From Roseateles_B sp041905785 (GTDB lineage: Bacteria > Pseudomonadota > Gammaproteobacteria > Burkholderiales > Burkholderiaceae_C), in the NCBI GenBank assembly GCA_041905785.1, contig JAYRKJ010000016.1, forward strand, positions 95,626 to 159,625: a stretch of 64,000 nucleotides of DNA, given 5' to 3'. The notes below the pieces were generated by a model, which was given only the letters and a program-made list of their open reading frames with translations, did no database searches and was not told where the DNA came from. The position numbers and the translations under genes are program-made. This document shows positions 43,934-51,848 of the stretch, in pieces (the stretch's first letter is position 1; each line of letters starts with the position of its first letter).

Positions 43934-44968
43934 TCAATACGCCAGCACCAGCTTGCCCTGCGTGTGCCCGCTTTCCAGCCGCTCATGCGCCAGCTTCAGG
44001 TGCTTCGCGTCGATGGGCCCCAGCACCTCGCTGAGCGTGCTGTGCAGCTCGCCGGCATCGGCCCACTGGGCCAGTTGCGAAAGCAGCCGGCCCTGCTCGG
44101 CGATGTCGTGCGTCTGGTGCAGCGAGCGGGTGAACATCATCTCCCAGTGCAGGGACAGGGCCTTGCCCTTGAGTGCCATGACGTCCAGCGCAGCGGGGTC
44201 GAAGTCGTCGATCATGGCCAGGCGGCCCTGGGGCTCGATCAGGGCGATGAAGTCGGCGAAATGCTGCGGCGTGTGCGAAAGGCTGGCGATGTAGCGCACC
44301 GGCGGCAGCCCCTGTGCGCTCAAGGCGGCCACCTGCGGGGCCAGGTCTTGCGTGTGGTCGATCACGTGGTGCGCGCCCAGAGACTTCAGGCGGGCGACCT
44401 CCTGCGGACGCTCCGCGGCATGACCCAGCGTGGCAATCACGGTCAGGTGCGCATGCCTGCGCGCCAGCTGCAGCAGGATGGAACCCACGCCGCCCGCAGC
44501 GGCGGTCACGAGGAGGCTCACGGGGCGCGCTGGCGACTGCTGCACCTGCAGGCGGTCAAAGAGCAGCTCCCAGGCCGTGATGCCGGTGAGGGGCAGGGCG
44601 GCGGCCTGGGCGTCCGCCCAGCGCGTCGGGGCGTGGGCGGCAATGCGGTGGTCCACGGCCTGCAGTTCGGCGTAGCTGCCCGGACGGTTGATCTCGCCGG
44701 CCCACCAGACGCGGTCGCCCACGGCAAAGCCCTGCACCTGCGCGCCGATGGCACGCACCACGCCCACGCCGTCCCAGCCCAGGATCTGCGGCTGGCCGTC
44801 GGTGGACGGGCGGCGCTGGCGCAGCTTCACATCCACCGGGTTGACGGCGATGGCGCGAACCTCGACCAGCAGGTCCCGTGCGCCGGCTTGCGGCTCGGGC
44901 AGATCGAGGTCGATCAGGGACTCGGGGGCGCTGATGGGCAGGGACTGGTAATAACCGACGGCTTTCAT
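43934..44968 (-). CDS. Zinc-type alcohol dehydrogenase-like NADPH oxidoreductase
   Basis: 344 residues of the medium-chain dehydrogenase/quinone oxidoreductase group. It shows the GroES-like start (AVGYYQSLP, AVNPVDVKLRQ, GWDGVGVV), the cofactor loop TAAAGGVGSILLQLAR, and the late IASLSHTPQHFADFIALI block. The structural and catalytic zinc ligands of true alcohol dehydrogenases are absent, so it is the zinc-independent branch, reducing quinones or enones with NADPH. A LysR regulator is divergent from it at 45078, which probably controls it. It carries a copy of the dispersed motif at 44337. Confidence 0.85.
   Translation of the reverse strand: MKAVGYYQSLPISAPESLIDLDLPEPQAGARDLLVEVRAIAVNPVDVKLRQRRPSTDGQPQILGWDGVGVVRAIGAQVQGFAVGDRVWWAGEINRPGSYAELQAVDHRIAAHAPTRWADAQAAALPLTGITAWELLFDRLQVQQSPARPVSLLVTAAAGGVGSILLQLARRHAHLTVIATLGHAAERPQEVARLKSLGAHHVIDHTQDLAPQVAALSAQGLPPVRYIASLSHTPQHFADFIALIEPQGRLAMIDDFDPAALDVMALKGKALSLHWEMMFTRSLHQTHDIAEQGRLLSQLAQWADAGELHSTLSEVLGPIDAKHLKLAHERLESGHTQGKLVLAY
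44337..44351 (+). repeat. Dispersed 15-nt motif, copy 12
   Basis: Reads GGGGCCAGGTCTTGC on the + strand, one base off the consensus. The oxidoreductase gene on the other strand reads it as TQDLAP with a CAA codon. Confidence 0.5.
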
Positions 44969-45024
44969 GAGGAACTCCTGGGAAACATGGCTGGGAAGAC
45001 CACAGTGGTCTGCACAGCCGAGAC

Positions 45025-45090
45025 TTTGAGCGCTGTTTCAGCTTCAAACCAGCGTCTCTGGCATCATTGACTTTCAAATGAAGATTGAAA
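45025..45090. promoter_or_regulatory. Possible LysR operator region
   Basis: Two inverted repeats lie in the divergent intergenic region: TTTGA-N14-TCAAA (45025-45048) and TTTCAA-N7-TTGAAA (45072-45090), the second overlapping the ATG of the regulator. Such dyads are typical LysR binding sites, and the second could serve autorepression. Confidence 0.4.
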
Positions 45091-46055
45091 ATACCTCCGA
45101 GCTTCGCCTGCTGGTGGAATGCGCCCGCCGCGGCAGCCTCAGCGCTGCATCGCGGGAGATGCAGCTCAGCCCGGCGGCGGCCAGCGCCATGCTCAAGCGC
45201 CTGGAAGCGCGCCTGGGTCTGCGCCTGATGGAGCGCAGCACCCGTGCCCTGCGCCTCACCGCTGCCGGCGAGCAGCTGCGGGACTACGCCCAGCGCGCCC
45301 TGGAGCTGCTGGAGGAAGGCCTGGCCCAGGTCAGCGAGGCGCCGCTGAGCCTCAAGGGGAAGTCCGGTGACCGGCTGCGCGGTCGCATCCGCCTCAGCGC
45401 CTCCAGCGACCTCACGCGCCAGTGGCTGCTGCCCCTGCTGCAGGATTTCATGGCGCAGCACCCGGCGGTCGAGCTGCATCTCAGCGTCAGCGATTCGCTG
45501 CAGGACATCTACAAGGACGAGATCGACGTGGCCCTGCGCTACGGCCAGCTGCCCGATTCCAGCCTGGTCGCGAGGCGCCTGGCCCTGGTGCGACGCCAGG
45601 TCGTGGCCAGCCCGGCCTACCTCAAGCGCGCCGGTATGCCGCGTCAGCCGGAAGACCTGGCCCGGCATGACTGCATCACCTTTCGCATCCGCAACCGGCA
45701 CGAGCGGGCCTGGCGCTTCCACCCGGCCGATGCGCCCGAGGCCGAGGCGCTCAGCGTGCCCGTGCAGGGCCGGCTGAGCACCGACGACGGCGAGATCGCC
45801 CACCGCTGGGCGCTGGAAGGCCAGGGGCTGGTCTACAAGAGCGAGCTGGACGTGCGCCGCAGCCTGCTGGACGGCAGCCTGGTGCGCGTGCTGCCGGCCT
45901 GGCTGGGCGACGAGCTGCCTCTGCACGCCGTGATGCCCAGTCAGCGCTTCCTGCCGCAGCGGGTGCGGGCCCTTGTGGACCATCTGGTGCAGGGATTCGC
46001 CGCCCTGCCGGAGCCGCGAACGCCACGCGCACGGCGCCGAACATCGCCGGCCTGA
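45078..46055 (+). CDS. LysR family transcriptional regulator
   Basis: 325 residues: an N-terminal winged helix-turn-helix (about 5-65; ARRGSLSAASREMQLSPAAASAMLKRLEARLG) and an effector-binding domain with the pattern RIRLSASSDLTRQWLLPLL and DVALRYGQLPDSSLVARRLA of the CrgA/DhcR-like group. It is divergent from the oxidoreductase gene, so it most likely regulates that gene in response to an electrophile or related metabolite. The effector is not known. The C-terminus ends in a basic tail (RTPRARRRTSPA). Confidence 0.92.
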   Translation: MKIENTSELRLLVECARRGSLSAASREMQLSPAAASAMLKRLEARLGLRLMERSTRALRLTAAGEQLRDYAQRALELLEEGLAQVSEAPLSLKGKSGDRLRGRIRLSASSDLTRQWLLPLLQDFMAQHPAVELHLSVSDSLQDIYKDEIDVALRYGQLPDSSLVARRLALVRRQVVASPAYLKRAGMPRQPEDLARHDCITFRIRNRHERAWRFHPADAPEAEALSVPVQGRLSTDDGEIAHRWALEGQGLVYKSELDVRRSLLDGSLVRVLPAWLGDELPLHAVMPSQRFLPQRVRALVDHLVQGFAALPEPRTPRARRRTSPA

Positions 46056-46075
46056 ATGCCTCTACAGTGCAGGGC

Positions 46076-46918
46076 ATGACGAGCATGGACTTCATCTCTG
46101 GCTTCATTCCCGGCGTGCAGGCGCCCGAGTCACCCAGCGCGCTGGGCTGGCACTTGGTCTTCGTCGAGGGCCAGCTGCTGGTTCCGGCGGGTGGGCAAGA
46201 CCTGACCCCGCAAGCCGACACCTTCACCGCGGCGCGGGAGCGCCACTACCTGGGCCGCCTGGAGGGCCTGGACTGCTGGGCTCAGCGCATCGAAGCCGTT
46301 CCCGAGGGCTGGGAGCTGCAGGGCCTGCGCGCCGCCATGATGCAGATGGACGCCCCGCTGCTGCAGCTGGCCTGCCGCGCTGCCCAGGTGATGGAATGGG
46401 ACCGCGCCCATCGCTTCTGCGGCGTCTGCGGCACACCCACCGAGCGCCAGGTGCAGGAGCGGGCGCGGCGCTGCCCGGGCTGCGGCCACGTGGTCTATCC
46501 GCGCATCAGCCCGGCCATGATGGCGCTGGTGTGGCGCCGTCATGAAGGCCGGCCGCAGCTGCTGCTGGCCCGCTCGCCCAACTTCAAGGCAGGCTTCTAC
46601 AGCGCGCTGGCCGGCTTCGCGGAGGCGGGCGAGTCGCTGGAGGACTGCCTGCACCGCGAGGTGGCCGAGGAAGTGGGCGTGCAGGTCCGGAACCTGCATT
46701 ACTACGGCAGCCAGAGCTGGCCCTTTCCGCACAGCCTGATGCTGGCCTTTCGCTGCGAATGGGCCGGCGGGGAGATCCGGCCCCAGCCCGGCGAGATCGA
46801 GCATGCCGACTGGTTCGAGCTTGATGCCCTGCCGGGCCTGCCGCCGCGCTTCAGCATCGCCGGCCATCTGATCGGCGACACCATCGCCTGGCTGCAGGCG
46901 CAGACCTCGACGGCCTGA
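46076..46918 (+). CDS. nudC: NAD(+)/RNA-cap decapping Nudix hydrolase NudC
   Basis: About 280 residues. NudC cleaves NADH and removes NAD caps from RNA. It has a zinc ribbon (CGVCG...CPGCG), the Nudix box GFAEAGESLEDCLHREVAEEVG with all Glu ligands, and the NudC-specific motif SQSWPFPHSLM (usual form SQPWPFPxS). The start may be the ATG at 46076, the ATG at 46085, or a GTG at 46067. The stop lies inside a 10-bp tandem repeat. The variable N-terminal domain carries a copy of the dispersed motif encoding GQDLTP. Confidence 0.92.
   Translation: MTSMDFISGFIPGVQAPESPSALGWHLVFVEGQLLVPAGGQDLTPQADTFTAARERHYLGRLEGLDCWAQRIEAVPEGWELQGLRAAMMQMDAPLLQLACRAAQVMEWDRAHRFCGVCGTPTERQVQERARRCPGCGHVVYPRISPAMMALVWRRHEGRPQLLLARSPNFKAGFYSALAGFAEAGESLEDCLHREVAEEVGVQVRNLHYYGSQSWPFPHSLMLAFRCEWAGGEIRPQPGEIEHADWFELDALPGLPPRFSIAGHLIGDTIAWLQAQTSTA
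46195..46209 (-). repeat. Dispersed 15-nt motif, copy 13 (exact consensus)
   Basis: Reads GCAAGACCTGACCCC on the + strand, the exact complement of the consensus, in the nudC N-terminal region, with a CAA glutamine codon. Confidence 0.55.
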
Positions 46919-47000
46919 GACGGCCTGAGACGGCCTGAGACGGCCTAAGGCGGCCTAAGGCGGCCTAAGGCGGCCTAAGGCGGCCTAAGGCGGCCTAAGG
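46911..47000. repeat. 10-bp tandem repeat across the nudC stop codon
   Basis: Nine units: CGGCCTGAGA three times (46911-46940), then CGGCCTAAGG six times (46941-47000). The first unit contains the nudC TGA stop. Each unit carries TGA or TAA, and since 10 is not a multiple of three all frames are closed. Confidence 0.9.
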
Positions 47001-47014
47001 CGGCGGCACGGCGC

Positions 47015-47869
47015 TCAGTCCAGGCAGGCCTGGGCCTTGAGCGCCTCGCGGACCAGGCGTTCGCGCTGAGGGCCGAGCATGCCCATGGCGTCGCCCTTGA
47101 GCTCGGGCTTGCTGCTCTTCATGTCCATGTTCAGTGCGAAGAAGCAGCGGCCGGGGCCGGCCTTGCGTTCGGTCCAGCCCACGAACCAGCCCAGCTCCAC
47201 CGGCCCGGTGCCGTCCCAGCCGGTCTTGGCGAACAGCCGCCACTCGGGCGTCTCATCGCGCAGAAAGACGCGCCGGGCGATGGCCTGGCTGCGTTCGCTG
47301 ATGGGCAGGCGGTGGTCGGCGAAGCGGCGCAGGAAGTCGATCTGCTCCAGGGCCGTGATGCGCAGATTCCCCTCCAGCCAGAAGCTGTCGTGCCTGGGGC
47401 CGGCCACGGCGTTGCCGTAGCGCCAGGCCCAAAGTCGTGACTGCATGCCGTCGGCGCCAACGCGGCGCGCGATGTCCTGGTAGACCCACACGGCGGAGAA
47501 GCGAAAGGCCGTCTGAAGGGTCTGGTCCTGGTTCCAGTCCGTCATCCAGCGCTTCTTGCCGTCCCACTTGAAGACCTGCATCTCGTCCTGCGCGACGGCC
47601 GTTTCCAGCGCGATCAGGGTGCCGGGGATCTTGAAGGTGGAGGCCGGGCGGAAGCCCTGGTAGGCGCGCCGGGGGTCGGATACGGTCCAGCGCTGCTGCG
47701 GCTCCTCGTAGATCGCGATCACGCCCTGGGTGCCCAGGGCCGCGAAGCCTTCGCCCAGCGCAGGCAGGTGGTGGAAGCTTTCTGCCGGACTGTCGGCGCG
47801 GGCCGGCCCAGTGCTCATGGCCAGGACCGCCAAGGCGGCCACGGCGCGAATCACTGCAGACAATGTCAT
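47015..47869 (-). CDS. Class D (OXA-type) beta-lactamase
   Basis: 284 residues with a signal peptide (AVAALAVLAMSTGPARA). All class D motifs are present: STFK with Ser77 and Lys80, SAV at 125-127, YGN at 151-153, FWLEG at 163-167 and KTG at 215-217. The enzyme would be periplasmic and open beta-lactam rings through an acyl-Ser intermediate; the spectrum cannot be told from sequence. GGAGATC precedes the ATG. It follows a 541-residue unknown protein on the same strand by 70 bases and looks chromosomal, since codon use matches and no mobile element is near. Confidence 0.92.
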   Translation of the reverse strand: MTLSAVIRAVAALAVLAMSTGPARADSPAESFHHLPALGEGFAALGTQGVIAIYEEPQQRWTVSDPRRAYQGFRPASTFKIPGTLIALETAVAQDEMQVFKWDGKKRWMTDWNQDQTLQTAFRFSAVWVYQDIARRVGADGMQSRLWAWRYGNAVAGPRHDSFWLEGNLRITALEQIDFLRRFADHRLPISERSQAIARRVFLRDETPEWRLFAKTGWDGTGPVELGWFVGWTERKAGPGRCFFALNMDMKSSKPELKGDAMGMLGPQRERLVREALKAQACLD

Positions 47870-47939
47870 GGGATCTCCTCTGTGATGGGGTGATCGCAGT
47901 GTGGCGGCGCGCCGCCTGGCTGTCAGCGCAGCTGTCGCG

Positions 47940-49565
47940 TTACGCTTGTTGCGCCGGCAGGCCCAGGGCAGCGAGCAGCTGTTGCGCCTCGCCCTCGTAG
48001 CGCTCGCGCTGGGACTCGGCTCGCAGCTTGCGCCCATGGTGGCGAGCCTGCTGGGCGCGCTCGGCGGCGCACAGGGCATCGCCTTCGCGCCAGGCATGGC
48101 GGGCCCACAGCAGCAGGAAGGCGCAGCGCTGCTCGGCCGGCAGCTGGGAATGCAGGCGGCGGCAAGCCTCCCAGCGCTCGGCCGCCAGGCTGCGGAAGCT
48201 GTCTCCCGGCAGGGGCAGTCCTTGCGCCTCGGCGCGCTGCTGAGCTTGCGCAAAGCTCCAGCCTTGCTGCTCGGCAATGCGCAGCAGGAAGATGGTGTTG
48301 AGCAGGGAGTGGCGGGCCAGGCCCCAGCGTTCGCAGACGCTCTCGCTGAGCAGCAGCCAGGCCCAGGCCTCGGCGCCCCGCTGCGGCGGCAGCAGGCCAG
48401 CGCCCTGCAGCAGGCACAGGCCATTGGCCAGGTTGGCGGCGCTGACCTGCAGGGCGTCGGGCAAGCCGGCCAGGCTGGCCTGGCGCAGGGCCGCTGCCAG
48501 GTCCTCCAGCGCGGCACAGGCCAGCTCGGCGGAGGCCGCGCGCAAGGCGAGCTCACGGCCGGCCATGCCGCGCAGATTGAGGTAGTCGACGAACAGGCCG
48601 GCGTCCAGCGCCAGCGCTTCCTCGTCCAGCTGGGCCAGCTTCTGCAGGGCGACGGCGCTTTCGCCCAGGCTGCCGTGGCAGTGCCAGGCCTCCAGCACGA
48701 CCAGGCGCCAGCCGATCTGGCGGACCTGGCTTGGCGGCAGCGCCGTCTGCTCCAGGCCCTGGCGCAGGGCGCGCAGCTCCTGCTGCAGCGTGGCCCAGTC
48801 ACCCAGGCGGCGGGCGATGCGGGCGCGGCGAAGGCTCAGGGACAGCAGGGCGGGCAGATCGCCCTCGGGAACATGCTCGGCCGCCTGAGCCAAGGCCAGA
48901 CGGGCCGGGTAGAGCTCGCCGCGCTCCAGGGCCAGGTCGGCGCGCGACAGCGCCTGCACATAGGCCAGCGGCAGGGCCTGCCGAGCAAGCGGTGCCCGCA
49001 GGGGCGGGCTGTCGGCGGCCGCCTGGTTCAGCAGCGTGCGCAGCGCCGCGGGGTCCAGGCGGCTGGCGCCTGGCGAGGGTGTTTCCGGGCCCGGTCCAGC
49101 CGCGGGTGCGCGCAGCCGCCAGTGGCAGCGCGCCAGCACGGCTTCATCCAGCCAGAAGGGCCCGGCCGAGCGTGCGCCGTGGCGGATCAGGCCGGCCAGG
49201 GGGCTGTCGTCCAGCGCCTGCAGGGCACGCCAGAGCTGGGTGCGGTGCAACTCCGCCCGGTCGCCCAGGCGCTGCTGCAGGGCCTTGCGGCTGCAGGGAT
49301 GGTGTTCGCAGGCCTGGCCCTCGGTGTGTGCCAGCAGCAGGGCCGCCAGCAGCCGGGGCAGCAGGCGGTTGCGCAGGCGTTGCTGCGGCGCGTCCGGCAG
49401 GCGCAGCGTGAGCTGCTGGCTGTCGAGCTCGACCCACAGGGCGCGGGCGGCCGGGACCGGCGCGGTGGAGACGGCGGGAAAGGTGGAGAAGGGGGAGAAG
49501 GGGGGGGTGTCTGCGCTCACGGCGGCATTGTGGGCCGAGGCCTGTGGGGGGCGGCGGCTCGGCAT
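47940..49565 (-). CDS. Large protein with possible winged-helix and TPR-like helical repeats
   Basis: 541 residues from the ATG at 49565. After a Ser/Pro-rich start comes a region (about 40-190) with WVELDSQQLTLRLPDAPQQRLR and CSRKALQQRLGDRAELHRTQLWRALQALDD, which looks like a winged-helix DNA-binding unit. The rest (about 210-541) is all-helical and rich in Leu and Ala, like TPR repeats. This is the layout of some transcription activators with a helical sensor part. It lies just upstream of the OXA gene on the same strand and could regulate it. The family was not recognised and the role is inference. Confidence 0.55.
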   Translation of the reverse strand: MPSRRPPQASAHNAAVSADTPPFSPFSTFPAVSTAPVPAARALWVELDSQQLTLRLPDAPQQRLRNRLLPRLLAALLLAHTEGQACEHHPCSRKALQQRLGDRAELHRTQLWRALQALDDSPLAGLIRHGARSAGPFWLDEAVLARCHWRLRAPAAGPGPETPSPGASRLDPAALRTLLNQAAADSPPLRAPLARQALPLAYVQALSRADLALERGELYPARLALAQAAEHVPEGDLPALLSLSLRRARIARRLGDWATLQQELRALRQGLEQTALPPSQVRQIGWRLVVLEAWHCHGSLGESAVALQKLAQLDEEALALDAGLFVDYLNLRGMAGRELALRAASAELACAALEDLAAALRQASLAGLPDALQVSAANLANGLCLLQGAGLLPPQRGAEAWAWLLLSESVCERWGLARHSLLNTIFLLRIAEQQGWSFAQAQQRAEAQGLPLPGDSFRSLAAERWEACRRLHSQLPAEQRCAFLLLWARHAWREGDALCAAERAQQARHHGRKLRAESQRERYEGEAQQLLAALGLPAQQA

Positions 49566-49587
49566 CGTCGCCCTGGCGTTACAGGCG

Positions 49588-50127
49588 TTACAGCAGCAGC
49601 TCGGCCGCCGCCATGCTGCGGATGCGCGGGCCGAAGCTGCTGATGCTGGGCAGGGTGGCGTTCTCATGCGCCCGGATCTGGGCGGCACTGGCATGCGGCT
49701 TGTCGTGGGTGGTGTGGGCGTTGGCCACCAGGGTGACCTCAAATCCCAGCGCTGCCGAGCGCCGCACCGTGGTGTCCACACAGAACTCGCTGGCATAGCC
49801 GCAAACCGCGACATGGCCGATGCCCTGCTCGCGCAAGGCCTGCTCCAGCGGCGTTCGCAGGTAGGCGTCCGGCGTGGTCTTGGCGATCACGGTGTCGCCA
49901 GGCAGCTGCTGCAGCCCGCTCGCGAAGGCCCAGCCCGGTGAGCCCGCCTGCAGCGCACCATGCGCCGTCTGATGCTGGATCAGGAAGACGGGGCGGCCCT
50001 GGGCGCGAAAGCGCTCGGTCAGCGCGTTGATGCGCTGGATCACGGCCTGGGCCTCGAAGGGAGGCGGATCGAACAGAGCTTGCTGGACGTCGATGACGAG
50101 CAGGGCTTGGGGCGGGATGGCGTTCAT
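49588..50127 (-). CDS. Isochorismatase-family cysteine hydrolase
   Basis: 179 residues. The catalytic triad of the family is visible: Asp13 (LVIDVQQALFD), Lys83 (VIAKTTPDAY) and Cys116 (GYASEFCVDTT). Members hydrolyse amides or N-carbamoyl compounds such as nicotinamide; without more context the substrate is unknown. It lies 15 bases downstream of slyX and 22 bases before the large helical protein, all on the minus strand, so a common transcript is possible. Confidence 0.88.
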   Translation of the reverse strand: MNAIPPQALLVIDVQQALFDPPPFEAQAVIQRINALTERFRAQGRPVFLIQHQTAHGALQAGSPGWAFASGLQQLPGDTVIAKTTPDAYLRTPLEQALREQGIGHVAVCGYASEFCVDTTVRRSAALGFEVTLVANAHTTHDKPHASAAQIRAHENATLPSISSFGPRIRSMAAAELLL

Positions 50128-50142
50128 GCGGCTGTCCGGGCG

Positions 50143-50361
50143 TCAGTAGTGCGGCGGAAGTTCGTCGCGCAGGTTGCGGGGGGCGGCAGCGCCGCCATCG
50201 GGGAGCCGATCCCGCAGCTGCAGCAATTCGCGCAGCAGGACGTCGATCTGCTGCTGCTGGCGCACGATCACGCGGTTCAGCTCGTCGAGCATGTCCTCGG
50301 TGTAGGCGGCCTTGATTTCCAGTTCGGTCAGGCGGTGGTCGTAGGGGTCTTGGGCATCCAT
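50143..50361 (-). CDS. slyX: SlyX family protein
   Basis: 72 residues. The sequence RLTELEIKAAYTEDMLDELNRVIVRQQQQIDVLLREL is the long coiled-coil helix of SlyX, and the end PRNLRDELPPHY is its conserved C-terminal peptide (usually ...EEPPPHY). The cellular role of SlyX is not established. The protein is cytoplasmic and should form oligomers through the coiled coil. It is the first of two closely spaced genes with the isochorismatase-type hydrolase. Confidence 0.92.
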   Translation of the reverse strand: MDAQDPYDHRLTELEIKAAYTEDMLDELNRVIVRQQQQIDVLLRELLQLRDRLPDGGAAAPRNLRDELPPHY

Positions 50362-50474
50362 GGCAGCACGGCAGGGGGCGGGCGGCCCGGTCTCGGGCGC
50401 TTCGTCGCCGCATTGTGCCCGCGACGGACGCCGCAGGCGCGCCGCAGTGCCGACCCGGGCGCCAGCCTGGCGGC

Positions 50475-50810
50475 TCAAGAACCGTTGCGCAGGGCGATGG
50501 TCACGAGGCCCGAGGCATCTTCCAGGGCCGTGACCGCATGCAGGGCGTTGCGCTGGAGGAAGAGCAGCTGGCCCGGCTCCAGCAGCTGGCTGTGGCCGTC
50601 CACGCTGATGTCCAGCCGGCCTTCCAGGCACTGGATGGTGATCTCGCCGGCCACCTTGTGCGGCGGCAGCGACTTGCCCTTGGCCAGCACCAGGTGGATG
50701 AGCTCCAGGTCCTGGGACTTGAAGAGCGCGCTGGTCTTGGCATCCAGCAGGCGGGCGCCCAGGGGCTGGACGGTGACGGCTTGGCCGGCGGTGGCATGGG
50801 GTAGGGCCAT
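50475..50810 (-). CDS. Small cupin-domain protein
   Basis: 111 residues forming a single cupin. The two cupin motifs are present in weakened form: LPPHKVAGEITIQCLEGRLDISV and LLEPGQLLFLQRNALHAVTAL. Only some metal-binding His remain (PPHK, ALHAV), with Glu in GEITI, so metal binding is plausible. Function unknown; such proteins may be regulators or small-molecule binders. GGAG-like sequence (AGGAGCAGC) precedes the ATG. Confidence 0.8.
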   Translation of the reverse strand: MALPHATAGQAVTVQPLGARLLDAKTSALFKSQDLELIHLVLAKGKSLPPHKVAGEITIQCLEGRLDISVDGHSQLLEPGQLLFLQRNALHAVTALEDASGLVTIALRNGS

Positions 50811-50901
50811 GAGCTGCTCCTTCAGGGCTGATCAGGGTCAGTGTGACCCGCCGGCAGGTCGGCCGCAAGAGGTCGCAGCGGCCAGCCCCGCCCCAAAGTC
50901 C

Positions 50902-51417
50902 TCAGGCCTGCAGGCACTTCAGCACGGTGTCCAGCGTGCGGGTGGTGATGTCGCGGCCGAAGAGCTGCTCCAGCATGCGCATGAACACCGGACCCTCCTC
51001 ATTGGGCAGGTAGGCGCTTAGAACCTCGCCGCCGCTGCACTGCAGGATGTGGACGCCGTCGGCCACGCGGGGCAGGGCCGGCGGCGTCTGCGGTGGGTGG
51101 CGCAAAAAGGTGACGATGCGCTTGGCGTCGGCGGGCAGCGTATGCGCGCCGAAGGGCTGGGTGTCCAGCCAGGACTGGAGCTGATCCTGCCGCCGCAGGA
51201 TCACCGGGAAGGGCCGGCCCATGCCGGCCTCGATCACCTGCTCCAGTCGCTTTTCCAGGGTCGGCAGCGGGGTGGAGCGGCTGTCGAAGACGGCGTTGCC
51301 GCTGGACAGCAAGGTGCGCACGGCGCCAAAGCCGGCCTCTTCCAGGCAGGCCTTGAGCACGGGCATCTTGGCGTTTTGCGGGCTCACGCCGCGAAGGAAG
51401 GCGATGTATCGGGGCAT
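50902..51417 (-). CDS. DUF1697 family protein
   Basis: 171 residues. It begins with PRYIAFLRGVSPQNAKMPVLKACLEEAGFGAVRTLLSSGNAVFDS, which is the DUF1697 signature (IALLRGINVGGxNKxxMxxL, with NxxFxS). The family has an alpha/beta fold and no known activity. I start at the ATG giving MPRYIAFLRG; the open frame upstream overlaps the VOC gene. It is the last of three genes transcribed together with the ABM and VOC genes. Confidence 0.85.
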   Translation of the reverse strand: MPRYIAFLRGVSPQNAKMPVLKACLEEAGFGAVRTLLSSGNAVFDSRSTPLPTLEKRLEQVIEAGMGRPFPVILRRQDQLQSWLDTQPFGAHTLPADAKRIVTFLRHPPQTPPALPRVADGVHILQCSGGEVLSAYLPNEEGPVFMRMLEQLFGRDITTRTLDTVLKCLQA

Positions 51418-51443
51418 GGGCTGGGACGCATGGATGAGGGCGC

Positions 51444-51848
51444 TCAGGACGGCTGGGCTGCCGCCCGCGGCGCATAGGTTCGGATCTCGATCAGGTGCCT
51501 GTTGGGGTCGAAGAAGTACAACGTGGGCGCCGGGCCGCATGCGCCCACCTCGGTGCCCAGGCCGCCCTGGCTGCCTACCAAATCGAAGCTCGGGCCATGG
51601 TCCAGGCCGGTGGCGAGCACCCTCGCAAGCACGGCCTCGAAATGCGGGGCGTCCAGGGCAAAGGCATAGTGCTCACCGCCCTCGGTGCCCCAGGGCGCCA
51701 GTTGCAACAGGCAGGACGGGCCCACGCGCACGGCGGCGAAGGGGCCGCTGCGGCCCTCCGGCGTGAAGCCCATGAGCTCCGTGTAAAAGCGCAGGCTGAC
51801 GTCCAGGTCATTGACGCGCAGGATCAGGTGATCGAGATGGGCAGTCAT
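51444..51848 (-). CDS. VOC family protein
   Basis: 134 residues. A vicinal oxygen chelate fold is shown by HLDHLILRVNDLDVSLRFYTELMGF at the start and LYFFDPNRHLIEIRTY near the end, with the metal-binding His and Glu in DHLIL and IEIR and a further His in EHYAFAL. This is the glyoxalase/fosfomycin-resistance/dioxygenase superfamily; the substrate cannot be assigned. The ATG overlaps the stop of the upstream ABM-domain gene (ATGA). Confidence 0.87.
   Translation of the reverse strand: MTAHLDHLILRVNDLDVSLRFYTELMGFTPEGRSGPFAAVRVGPSCLLQLAPWGTEGGEHYAFALDAPHFEAVLARVLATGLDHGPSFDLVGSQGGLGTEVGACGPAPTLYFFDPNRHLIEIRTYAPRAAAQPS

Noticed and set aside
46911..47000. CRISPR-like array.
   Set aside because: The units are 10 bases with no spacers and no cas genes are present; it is a simple tandem repeat.
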